DNA of 64,000 nucleotides from Pseudomonadota bacterium (GTDB lineage Bacteria > Cyanobacteriota > Vampirovibrionia > Obscuribacterales > Obscuribacteraceae): positions 62,001 to 126,000 of the forward strand of contig JAJPGY010000043.1 in NCBI GenBank assembly GCA_021325555.1, read 5' to 3'. Shown one piece after another: positions 28,801 through 34,865 of the stretch. The notes beneath the pieces were generated by a model. The model searched no databases. It worked only from the letters and a program-made list of their open reading frames with translations, and had not been told where the DNA came from. Within the stretch, counting starts at the first letter, position 1, and each line of letters begins with the position of its first letter. Both the position numbers and the translations under genes were made by a program.

Positions 28801-31800
28801 AACCTGAATTCGAGTATCGCGGCTACGGGCGGCATCAACTGGACTGCGGACAAGGGCCCGATCACTCTTAGCGGCGCCCTTTCCTCGTCAGGCGGGCAAG
28901 TTGTGCTTACCGCCCTCTCAGGCAACGGCGTCACCATAAACAACAAGGCACCCATTACCGGCGCAAAGGGCATAGTAATCGCGGCCGATGGTGCCATCAC
29001 CGACGATGCTAATTTGACCGCGTCCGCAGGAGCGGTGACACTGTCGACATTAGCAAGCTCGGGCGGCACGACGACCATCCAGGCGAACGTTTCTGGCTCG
29101 ACTGGCGTTTCGATCTCCTCAGACGGAGACTTCAGCCTGCAGAAAGTGGGCACCCTGGCGAGCACTATCTCCTCGGCCGGCAAGACGATCTCTATCCTCG
29201 CTCCAGGTCTCATTGGCCTTGACGGACTCAACGGCAAACTGAACGCAGGGACGGGCACCGTTGTTTTAGGCCCGTCCGATAACAGTCAACCCATCTCAGT
29301 TGGCGGATCGGCTAGCTTCAATGTAAGCACTGCCAACTTGTTGAGCATCGCGGCCGGAACCGTTCAAATAGGTACCGCTTCCGAGAACAACAGCATCACT
29401 GTTGGGATGAACATGAACGTTTCGGGTGTTGCCGTAAACAACACAACCAAGTTGCCTGCTTATAATCTCTCCTTTGTCAGCAACAGTTCCTTGCCCACTG
29501 CGTCCTTCAGCGCGACCAATTTCGGCTTTACACTCGGCACGAAGAACCTGACGATAAATGTGGGCGGCAGTGTTGACCCCGGACGGATTACCGGCGGCAC
29601 CATCATTAACATCAATGGCGGAAGTATTTCGCTGAGCGCACCGATCGCGCCTGCCTCCGCCACGTCCTCGCTGCTGCTGACCACCAGCGGCAATACCGGC
29701 AGCGGCAATATCGCTCTCAACGGAAACCTCCCCCAAACACTTCCCGCGACCTTTACTGCTTCTGCGGGAGGTGCAACGAGCTCTGTCACCGGCCTTCCCA
29801 TATCGAACGGAACGCTTTTATTCCCCACCTCGGTAGTAAACTTGACACTGGGAGCTGGATCAGGTGGTCTGGGATCGAGCGCGATAACAACAAGCGCCAA
29901 GACGTTGTCGTTCAACACGGCAAATATCAGTTCACTCATAACCGTAAATGAAAGTGCATCTGTAAATCTCGGGGCTTCATCCGTAGGCCAATTGACTGTC
30001 AACGACAGTATGAACGGCGGAACAGTCAAGACTGTCGGTACGATTGTCGCCGGCGATCTCACAATTAACATGACTGGCACTACGGGCGGAAGCATCGCAA
30101 TAGGCTCCAACCTCACGGCCGACGGCACCATAGCTCTCAACGCCAGGGGGGCTGGGACCATTACAGCGGCGGCCAAAGAAGTTATTTCGGCCGGAACCGT
30201 CACACTGTCGAGCGTGACAACCACAACCAGTCCGTTCGGAACTGGCGCATTCGGCTCTACCACCGCCAATCTGGTAGTCGCCACCGGCAGCTTAACTGCC
30301 ACCACGCTCGGGAATGTCTATGTAACCGACAATAACCGTGTCAACCTGGGTACTTCGCAGGCCGCCAGTTTCAACCTCATCGACACCGCTGCTGACAGCG
30401 GATCCACGAAAGCAATCACACTGACCGGCACCCTCAGCGGCAATAGCGTGGTGCTTAACGCAAACAACCCGGTGAGCGGTTCGATAGCGCTCCAGGGCCA
30501 AATCCAAACCCCACTGAGCACCGCGCCGTCCACAACCGTCACGGCCGTAACTTTGGAATCAGCCGGGGCGGGAGGCGTAAGCGAGTCGAACACCTCCGCG
30601 CTGGTCTCCGCCAGGACGATGACAGTAGTTGCAGGATCCGGTGGGGTGGCCATGGGCAGTGCCAACCTAGCCCCCGCGCTGTCGGTCAACAGCCCCGGTT
30701 CGGTGTCGGTTGAGGACGACTCACCACTGGTCACCCTGGGCGCTTCCACGGGCGGCACCATATTCTCGCTGACCAACACCTCGGCATCCGCAAGCACCCT
30801 CACCGTAGGCGGGGCGCTAAGCGCCCAGAACATCTCGCTGACGGCTCACGGCGGGCAAGCTGGGGCTGTTAACAACATCGTCCTCAAAGCGCCGGTGGAC
30901 AATGTCGCAGGTGCCAGTGCCGTAGAATTCACCGCCACGGGCAACCTCACTGTTGCTGGCGGCAAGATCATTGGCAATGGGCTGCTGTCACTCGATGTTC
31001 TAGGCAGCGTCGGTACTTCTAGTACAGCCCCATTGTTGACGGCTGTCTCCAGCACCTCTAACCAGGGCAAGCACTCTCCTACGGGCTGGTTCCAATCCAA
31101 CACAGGTTCATCGATGGACATGAACGCCACTAGTGGTGGTGCCCTGTCGATCATCAATACCGGTAACTTGACTGGCTTGGCAACGACCACCGGGATAAAC
31201 AGCCCCATCAGCCTTAAGACCACGCTCACAACTGCCAGCATTGGAACCTCGAGCACAGCTTTCGACACAGCCGATCCGAACGGTGCCTCATTGACTCTGA
31301 GCACAACCGGCACCGGGCTCGTTAACGTAGCCAACACCGGCTCCGCTCTGACCTTGAATGCATCGAGCAGCGGTGGGGCTTTTACCCTGATCACTAACGG
31401 GCCACTGACCGTCAACGGCGTGACGACCCACGCTCCGACAACTTCGATTACCGGTGCCGGCGACATCAAGCTCGTCGCCGGCTCTGGAGCGATGGCCATA
31501 AACGGCAATGTAATCGGCAATGGCGGCAACATCATCATTCAAAATACCGACACGACCACGGGCTCGATAACCTTCAAGTCTGCCGTGCAGGTAACGACGA
31601 AGATCACCGGTGTCGCTCTTCCGACCAACCTATCGGATGTGGAGATCGGCATTGACACTGGAACTATTCCAGCAAATAACCCAGCCACTACCCCCAGCAC
31701 GCTTCCCGGAGGCATTAAACTCAGCGCATCCAGCGGCGGAAAGATATTCACCAACAGTACCGACTCATCAAATCTTGTTGGTCCTGGCGGAACCGCAAGT

Positions 31801-32889
31801 GCATCGGTCCAGGCGGTCGGAGCCAACGTTCTGTTTGATGTGGCTGCCTCGGGCACTATAACCCTAAATGCCAACGTGCTTATCAAAGCCGACCCGGTCA
31901 GCCCGGGCGCAAGTCTGGCAGCTGCCCACGCCGCGTTGCTTCCCAGCACAACCAGTGGCGTGCAAGCACAGCCAGCGCTGCTCAACAACGCTGCGTCAGC
32001 ACCAACGAGCGCTCTCGGTCCTGGCTACACGAGCTTACTGACAGGAACAGCTAATCTCTCGACGAGCAACGTCGCGAACCAGCAGCCGACCATTCGAGCC
32101 AACGACGTCTTTTCAGTGATTCAGAAGCAGGTCGACAGCTCCTCGGATCTCCCTGCGCTCAATCCCGAGAACTTCGTTCTCTTCGACGGGACGACCATCC
32201 GCTCGATGAGCTCTGACCGCCCGGTCGACACCACGCAGAAATCCGGCTCCGATCTCCAGCTAATCTCCTTCCACGCCCCGGCCGCTCCGCAGGTGACCGG
32301 CAAGGCGCCGACCGTAGTTAACAGCCTTGGATCTCATGGAATCGATGGCCAGATGGTCGACAACCGGGTCACGCTGCGCAAAGGCAGCGTGCTCATGGTC
32401 CCGCATCACGACACGGTCATTGAAACCCGGTTCGGAGAGGTCGTGGTAGGCGCGGGGTCCGTCGTGCTGGTCGTCGCCACCGCTAACGCCCTGTCCATTT
32501 ACGACTTCCACGATGCACACACCGGAGCCGTCAGCGCCTCCGCCGGCAGCACGGAAATCAAGCTGGCCCCCGGCCGCCACCTCACGCTCGCCGCATCGAC
32601 AGAATCCTTCGAGCGAATCAACCCGCTCACGTCCGTCTCGCACCGCTCGCTGACAGTCGCCGGCGGGTCGGGAGCCGTTCACGCTTACTTGTCCGAATTC
32701 TCCATCATGTCCGCGCTGACCGGACTGAAGACCTGGAATGTGCTGAAGCAATCGGCGGACCGCCACGACGCCCAACTGCTCAACACCGTGCTCAAGAACG
32801 CCGCGATCATGATGCAGGTGCACAGGACCGGCGGCGGCTACCGCCGCTACGCTCCCATGGTCGACAAGGTAGCCAGCAACAGCCTCTAA
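19891..32889 (+). CDS. Giant secreted beta-repeat (hemagglutinin/adhesin-like) protein, 4332 residues
   Basis: The ATG at 19891 has AGGGGG nine bases upstream and gives a clean signal peptide (residues 1-29, ending PPGVLA); a TTG at 19837 would add 18 residues that do not look coded. Nearly the whole chain consists of imperfect 15-25-residue beta-strand units rich in Gly, Thr, Ser, Asn and Val ('GGNVTL.A', 'GNITTTG', 'GDIVTTGG'), as in beta-helical adhesins. Residues about 2188-2510 are an extremely Gly-rich block. Residues about 1548-1605 form a different domain (VGMSVSGSNIQSGTVITAVS type). Residues about 4155-4235 look FecR-like. No canonical two-partner-secretion domain, C-terminal autotransporter barrel, LPXTG or partner exporter was seen. 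Likely displayed at or released from the surface; the function is inferred only from architecture. Confidence 0.8.
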   Translation: MKCKLSAALRSLAVWLFSFLLIAPPGVLAETGSSGSPTANLNLLSTLHDVPAGSLNNFHPTSITFGGHAQQITSTTLLTPAQALALTQILNTGHQSLVLNANGSAIAGTAVLHQQDIGAVSTMVIPHGVRVTDMLSNGALHVSGDLTNGGSLLFSGTGQSLAVYANNITNLQGALISTVQPATSLSLYALHNITNAGTITSTSNLSLTAGETIANTGTLQAANTVNLASATGTYINHGSIIASAGDINFASSAIYGATTSLNALNGTLQALQGSINFGDPSYSGPGNLQITGGDFLSNALNLNSGSGTITANVNSVSGVVNVKAGEAQVTSNSPNLQLGVWDVTGDPLIENTGNIDISQTAALSGTEYVILAGGNITSETSNFSINTSIPANSALTSGGNVVLGAGVNFSANTIKGPSSTGGDIQLGNIAGINTSSAKANAPGGSVTLIAFADPYNSLSGGHIMVSGNIVTTGGAGAANGSVTVIGAGDASTTWSVVLGPITTGGGGAAGSGAVNIYTGTPNTGTKGITLGPAGQLNPASLLGGAPARGAVDLSGTITTNGAPVNITASSSNPVLGSSIAIGGAGGINTSSATAAGGAVTLTALGSTNANIIANGDIVTTSSAPGKTGGAVNISTASSITVQSIDTGDLSSSSASNGGNILLTAGGASGGNITFNYLSASGQAGGYVQAVASGNIISAGGTQPANVGPNNIDTSGITGSAGNVNLIAGAQSTAGTSTTITGAATSGGGISITGASGINAAVSPGDTAGNGGNVSLMAYASPTGGYGSVIVQGQIATAGGTASLSSGTSGDVTVLGGGTNSTGSPAATISLPNIITAEGSQAGGGDVTIKTAQPGANVVISNTGAVTSGSFLNSTDANGAVTTGSITTTGANLVATDVTGGNVLISAGANSAASANAILTGAINTTASQVGVGSAQAHADNGGTVTLISAVKGGAGNQDITTGPITTTGFDPGGVAGAAGGAVRVQAGTSINVGPITTGGAASGAGGGSVLLSAGNASSPGNITFTTVTTTGIYGGAVTMIARDNITSTAPGLKIATDGTGSGTNVGFGNGGNVTLFAGALALVGNTTTSVTGSSGTGGSIILSGGSGTFISTTFTDSDTGSNGSGGSVTLAAYANSAQTSGGRVSISGDISTASNITGTEYKDGILNTFSFTGGSGNVLVLAEGPTAANQPTIALNNIVTGNSTSVNGTGSVTLVTASPNTAAGSIVINNSSGSVEFGTLLGGTYRAGAIQVSGNITTNGGDVTLMADSLSGSFGVNVTGAINTSASTSVNANGSYGSNGSGGNVTIITGIAGTASNDASVSIGDTIDTAGFVPPTASGFVAPPFSIGGRVTIMAPGNITLPTSGTSPAIDTGDANTIGSIASAQAGANGGQVLMLAGSSGGSGNITFGSIETLGGSGNVSINHTGNGGAVEIFSVGTSGTISGSSITTDTTNSLGGSAGSVAISSANGSITVTTISAQATAATSSSGSILLSTGESGSPSTPPTVISTSANTSIVSGGTTGSLYAFINNNIATTFTGNEPNQSTVLTGVSSSDIAKLAVGMSVSGSNIQSGTVITAVSPGAGTVTISLATTNTTGTVSGVTFNGGNAQTGLVNITLNPGSESISPSINAVAPQGFDISSAGNVTLAFTAANPSTVKASNTSGAIPMFYSPGGFTSVNTTNTQNLTISGDSRVIVPIISLGATGINLTSTSNVFSSSQPVAFIGNRVTVDGSLNRLSVIEAASAGAISLQSNVNTAQALVLGSVVTASSLTATIAHNIDITAPIFAPTVTLSSVGQGTPGVNAGGFIEYSNPGGNTYNPQIVTNNLVLQASDKVGTVTQPLLLDGSGDAVSFGNSTAGSFALVSNGNVYLNNVSTTTTLISTGNTSSVNTDGNILVVSRSAAGNQGSITASGTINAPYGYIALIAASDITTSGSNVQITASQKDGVGTDPSGGNYIYLLAGANVVLQSSTALVQGRSGLGGDISMPGLVALNTTTDTHPSGGSITVVAYADSQAGLIGGNISLPSDLQIGMYNPSGTGTQTPGQFGVTIAGEASGGPTSATTISVGNVYGGTGSINILAGTPSGSTATPIEFDLNAGSYVDTGRFFTGITQPNASVVTGNLETVGVGSGQNNNPALIGISQQGIFVNVGGALTTNAVTSVGAAGSTPKATNPQGPAPFLPSSLDGYPGGSGGAVFLVANENIVVNGNIYTFGGGGAGGDGAPQKAVGTVQANAPGGAGGAGGAGGFIKVSSNQSITITGSVNASGGGGGGGGGGFGGTASGAGGAGGAGGAAGGITLTAGSIPGASLQVSGPIYAVGGGHGGQGGTGETSGTSNFGGSGGGGGGSYGAGGGGGGAGVIAPQNIGAGIGGAGGGGLFGGGGGDTQNLYNSGHLSQTGYGGWGAGSLLPLVGAGALFGAGVNGGANNAGSSSGGVTFTTTSGFGLGNTGGAGGSYDLATGTLGTNNFAIPLGGTFGNGGAGGESPPGSALTSSGTNGTDAGRGPNLNFAFTNMASDGQIQMAGYSLTTPTSVVGGTILLQAKGQTTASNAGDLTIAGNLVASGNIAGTNQIGIVTPGCSNCIDFAAQQFSTTSGNLLVAPSATINTYAGGVLLENDNSTGHISIGSNAQIFARTRETQFGINISMGAPTWLQSHPIPPVTGTNPTNVTQVLQTNLTTKNLIFFGAAGISASAPQNIIYALGDRTELVNFQSGTSGGNAKSIQLLAGVQIGAMTLPALTSLDLTSSDVGTTLHRYQQENIIGGMPTFQSGPNSTFQLAGGTLTLFPINVTPTVSAFNIPHLSNSLAVTMTNFGVLNPINVALTANSTSQNVVINSPLSFNNSAGVTATPKITFNVTDNQATAFQVNINPQTGLPFTSPTTGTVTSPGTLTLNINSGGSFDIGGNITATQGFTANATGGGNFAMPAGTLTAGVALAGVNITASGITFGSPTTKAVVTDGTSFIAEATDAPGITVNLNSSIAATGGINWTADKGPITLSGALSSSGGQVVLTALSGNGVTINNKAPITGAKGIVIAADGAITDDANLTASAGAVTLSTLASSGGTTTIQANVSGSTGVSISSDGDFSLQKVGTLASTISSAGKTISILAPGLIGLDGLNGKLNAGTGTVVLGPSDNSQPISVGGSASFNVSTANLLSIAAGTVQIGTASENNSITVGMNMNVSGVAVNNTTKLPAYNLSFVSNSSLPTASFSATNFGFTLGTKNLTINVGGSVDPGRITGGTIININGGSISLSAPIAPASATSSLLLTTSGNTGSGNIALNGNLPQTLPATFTASAGGATSSVTGLPISNGTLLFPTSVVNLTLGAGSGGLGSSAITTSAKTLSFNTANISSLITVNESASVNLGASSVGQLTVNDSMNGGTVKTVGTIVAGDLTINMTGTTGGSIAIGSNLTADGTIALNARGAGTITAAAKEVISAGTVTLSSVTTTTSPFGTGAFGSTTANLVVATGSLTATTLGNVYVTDNNRVNLGTSQAASFNLIDTAADSGSTKAITLTGTLSGNSVVLNANNPVSGSIALQGQIQTPLSTAPSTTVTAVTLESAGAGGVSESNTSALVSARTMTVVAGSGGVAMGSANLAPALSVNSPGSVSVEDDSPLVTLGASTGGTIFSLTNTSASASTLTVGGALSAQNISLTAHGGQAGAVNNIVLKAPVDNVAGASAVEFTATGNLTVAGGKIIGNGLLSLDVLGSVGTSSTAPLLTAVSSTSNQGKHSPTGWFQSNTGSSMDMNATSGGALSIINTGNLTGLATTTGINSPISLKTTLTTASIGTSSTAFDTADPNGASLTLSTTGTGLVNVANTGSALTLNASSSGGAFTLITNGPLTVNGVTTHAPTTSITGAGDIKLVAGSGAMAINGNVIGNGGNIIIQNTDTTTGSITFKSAVQVTTKITGVALPTNLSDVEIGIDTGTIPANNPATTPSTLPGGIKLSASSGGKIFTNSTDSSNLVGPGGTASASVQAVGANVLFDVAASGTITLNANVLIKADPVSPGASLAAAHAALLPSTTSGVQAQPALLNNAASAPTSALGPGYTSLLTGTANLSTSNVANQQPTIRANDVFSVIQKQVDSSSDLPALNPENFVLFDGTTIRSMSSDRPVDTTQKSGSDLQLISFHAPAAPQVTGKAPTVVNSLGSHGIDGQMVDNRVTLRKGSVLMVPHHDTVIETRFGEVVVGAGSVVLVVATANALSIYDFHDAHTGAVSASAGSTEIKLAPGRHLTLAASTESFERINPLTSVSHRSLTVAGGSGAVHAYLSEFSIMSALTGLKTWNVLKQSADRHDAQLLNTVLKNAAIMMQVHRTGGGYRRYAPMVDKVASNSL

Positions 32890-32964
32890 CCTGGCGGCGC
32901 GAGATGGAACCGCACGGAAAAATGCGAGCAGCGGAAGGTAGCCGGCAATAGCCTTTAACCCTGG
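32866..32964 (+). repeat. Imperfect duplication of the 3' end of the giant gene
   Basis: The last codons and stop of the giant gene (32866-32894, aaggtagcca-gcaacagcct-ctaacc) reappear 69 bases downstream (32935-32963) with four to five differences, including a second TAA in the same relative place. The copy is non-coding. It suggests a small tandem duplication around the stop codon. Confidence 0.55.
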
Positions 32965-32968
32965 GGGT

Positions 32969-32985
32969 GCGGGCGCCCCGCCCGC
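32969..32985. repeat. GC-rich palindrome (REP-like, possible terminator)
   Basis: GCGGGCG-CCC-CGCCCGC: a perfect 7-bp stem with a 3-base loop, 80 bases after the giant gene. The same stem with a TTC loop occurs at 59241-59257. There is no T tract, so it may act as a REP-like mRNA-end structure more than as a classical terminator. Confidence 0.55.
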
Positions 32986-33095
32986 ATCTCGCGGGCTGCT
33001 CGTTGGCGCGGGCAAGATACGCGCCCCCAGGTGCCTGTGTCCTTAATCGTCCGAGTCCCCGGGTACACGCGCATACCCACAGGGGCGCCGGAGCG

Positions 33096-33117
33096 GTACA
33101 CTAACTTAGTGTACAAT
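33096..33117 (+). promoter_or_regulatory. Operator palindrome overlapping a -10 box, toxin-antitoxin promoter
   Basis: GTACACTA-act-TAGTGTAC (33096-33114) is a perfect 8-bp inverted repeat. Its right arm overlaps TACAAT (33112-33117), a good -10 box, ten bases before the toxin ATG at 33127. A repressor bound here would block RNA polymerase. Autorepression by the antitoxin (alone or with toxin) is the normal mode of such loci. No strong -35 was seen. Confidence 0.6.
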
Positions 33118-33126
33118 GTTAATGTT

Positions 33127-33405
33127 ATGCCTACCCAGGTGATTTTCACTTCTTGAGCCTCAAAGCAGATGAGGCAAGCGCCGCAGTACATTACAGACAA
33201 GCTATTGAACTGGGCCAACGAAGTCGAGGCCTTCGGCGTGGAGGCAGTACGAAAGCATAAGGGATACCATGATGAGCCGTTAAAGGGTCGGCGCCGGGGC
33301 GAACGCTCCATCAGACTTAGCAGGCAGTGGCGCGCGATCTACAGGGAGAAGCGAAACGGTTCAGTCTCCGTCCACGTGTTAGGGGTAACACCCCATGAGT
33401 ATTAA
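33127..33405 (+). pseudogene. RelE/HigB-type toxin gene interrupted by an in-frame TGA at codon 10
   Basis: From the ATG at 33127 the frame gives MPTQVIFTS, then TGA (33154-33156), then ASKQMRQAPQYITDKL and on to 'VRKHKGYHDEPLKGRRRGERSIRLSRQWRAIY' and 'VLGVTPHEY'. Relatives begin with a strand of the F-T/S-x-x-A type running directly into the helix, so the TGA sits inside the first conserved element; CGA to TGA is one transition. Reinitiation at ATG 33169 (no Shine-Dalgarno) would give a 78-residue protein lacking the first strand. The core and catalytic region are intact. The 3' end overlaps the antitoxin start by 11 bases. The toxin is probably inactive or poorly expressed. Confidence 0.65.
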
Positions 33406-33715
33406 GAACAGTCCGAGCCATAATGCCGATGACCAGCGCTACTGGCGTAAGCGAATGAGGGACCTCACGTTCGGGCAAGCCGTCCGCGCGTATCGGCTAG
33501 CCGAGGAGTGGTCGCTAACCTATGCAGCCGAGAGGATCGGAATCAGCAAGCAGCAGTTGAGTGATTACGAGAGCGGCCGTAAGCTCCCCAGCATCGAAAA
33601 GGCGTATCAGATTGCAAAGGCGCTAGGCATGATGCCACAGGGAGCCGTGCTTCAAGTCATCAACGAGCAGTTACGCAAAGCGGAAATACCGATCCGGGTT
33701 GAGGGGGCAAGCTGA
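33395..33715 (+). CDS. Xre-family helix-turn-helix antitoxin (HigA-like)
   Basis: 106 residues. AGGGG lies eight bases before the ATG, inside the toxin 3' end. Residues about 29-82 form an Xre/Cro helix-turn-helix: 'AVRAYRLAEEWSLTYAAERIGISKQQLSDYESGRKLPSIEKAYQIAKALGM' read in parts gives the two helices, the SxxQxSxYExGRxxPS turn and the closing helix. It would neutralise the adjacent toxin and bind the palindrome at 33096-33114. It appears intact although the toxin is interrupted, as expected if an antitoxin outlives its toxin. Confidence 0.8.
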   Translation: MSIKNSPSHNADDQRYWRKRMRDLTFGQAVRAYRLAEEWSLTYAAERIGISKQQLSDYESGRKLPSIEKAYQIAKALGMMPQGAVLQVINEQLRKAEIPIRVEGAS

Positions 33716-33827
33716 ACACCGGGTATCCGGCGGCCACAGGACCCCGCGCCCCAAGTGCTTTCGCATACCGAGAGGGGCGCTGGAGATGATCTCCGGGCGC
33801 CCCCATCGGTACGGCTCGTCGGGAAAC

Positions 33828-34466
33828 TTACTGGCGCTGCGACATATCGCTCGGTCTCAGATCGCCCAGCGGGGTGTCGACATCGATCACGGAAAAGGTC
33901 TTGCCGTCGCGGCTTCTGATTGCCGCTTCCTTCCTGATCCCATCAGGGTATTGAGTATAAAAGCCTTTGCCTGTATCCACCGTCACGCTGCCGTCCGGGT
34001 TCTGCCTGGCAATCTCCCTGCCGCTGGCGTCGATCACATCGCCGTTCGGCTTGATCTTATTTGGGGGCGAGAACTCAATCAGGGCTGAGCTGCCAATCTC
34101 GACCCTGGTACCGTGCGGTCCGTTTTCCGTGTGCCCTTCGCTCACGGTCACCTTGATGCCGTTGGGGTACTCCACGGTAGTGTTCCGGGCGCCATCCTTA
34201 TCTACGTCCCGCTTGCACTTGATGCCCGCGTCGCGCAGCTCCTGGCCATTGAGCTCCTTGCCGGTGCGGAAGCTGGTCGGGAAGCCTGTAAGGTCCACCG
34301 GCGGCAGGAACCCTTTGTCCACCAGGGCTTCGGTCTTTCTCTGGTTGTCCCGGGCCGACTGACCGGCCGTCTGGTGTTCCGGGGCCAATGCGCCCTGATC
34401 GCCAGGCTTTCCCTCTGGCGGGGAATCAACCGTTCTGGGAATCTCAAGATTCTCTCTGCCGCTCAT
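33828..34466 (-). CDS. Hypothetical hydrophilic protein with short beta-turn repeats
   Basis: 212 residues with a strong GGAGGAG before the ATG at 34466. The first ~50 residues are disordered (Pro, Gln, Glu). From about residue 95 the chain consists of short strand-turn units of the type 'TTVEYPNGIKVTV', 'GREIARQNPDGSVTVDTGKG', 'FYTQYPDGIRKEAA', resembling the YPDG/NPDG-G units of RHS-like or bacterial cell-surface repeat proteins. There is no signal peptide. No function is recognised. It stands alone on the minus strand between the toxin-antitoxin locus and dnaB, in a likely accessory stretch. Confidence 0.6.
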   Translation of the reverse strand: MSGRENLEIPRTVDSPPEGKPGDQGALAPEHQTAGQSARDNQRKTEALVDKGFLPPVDLTGFPTSFRTGKELNGQELRDAGIKCKRDVDKDGARNTTVEYPNGIKVTVSEGHTENGPHGTRVEIGSSALIEFSPPNKIKPNGDVIDASGREIARQNPDGSVTVDTGKGFYTQYPDGIRKEAAIRSRDGKTFSVIDVDTPLGDLRPSDMSQRQ

Positions 34467-34865
34467 AGTAAGCTCCTCCGTGAGCCGATGCCGATCCGCC
34501 GTTGCCGGGGATCTCGTGCGCTCACTGCCGTCTGCGTTCGCGCTACTGGGGGAACTCTACTGCGGGTTTGTATCCAAGTTGTTTATTTTGCAAAAGTCCC
34601 GCCGGTCGGGGGGGTACGAATCCTGGCGGCGGCGGGCGGCTGCGTTAGAACAAATTACCTTACCTGATGGATATACACAGGCGGGACTTATTCCCACTGA
34701 TCGCTTATTCTTAGTAGCAGTCTATTCATGAGGAAGGATCAACAGCGGCTCCATCTGCGAGCCACTGCCGGCGCTTGACGCGGAGTATTTTTCCAGTCGA
34801 TTGAACTTTCTCTGCTCCGCAGGCGTATTACTAAATGGACCCCGCGCATCGCATTAATCGAACGC
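34467..34865. other. Intergenic region before dnaB with a long-range inverted repeat
   Basis: About 400 bases without a credible gene. A perfect 10-bp inverted repeat, AAGTCCCGCC at 34594-34603 and GGCGGGACTT at 34680-34689, encloses 76 bases. The stretch 34640-34740 is A+T-richer than its surroundings and probably holds the dnaB promoter, though no confident -35/-10 pair was found. Confidence 0.4.

Noticed and set aside
33154..33156. TGA in the toxin as selenocysteine or a recoded sense codon
   Set aside because: TGA ends many intact genes here, no SECIS-like hairpin follows it, and the aligned family position is not Cys.
34467..34865. A tRNA or riboswitch in the gap before dnaB
   Set aside because: No cloverleaf T-loop pattern (GGTTCRANYCC) or known aptamer core was seen; the 10-bp inverted repeat alone is not enough.
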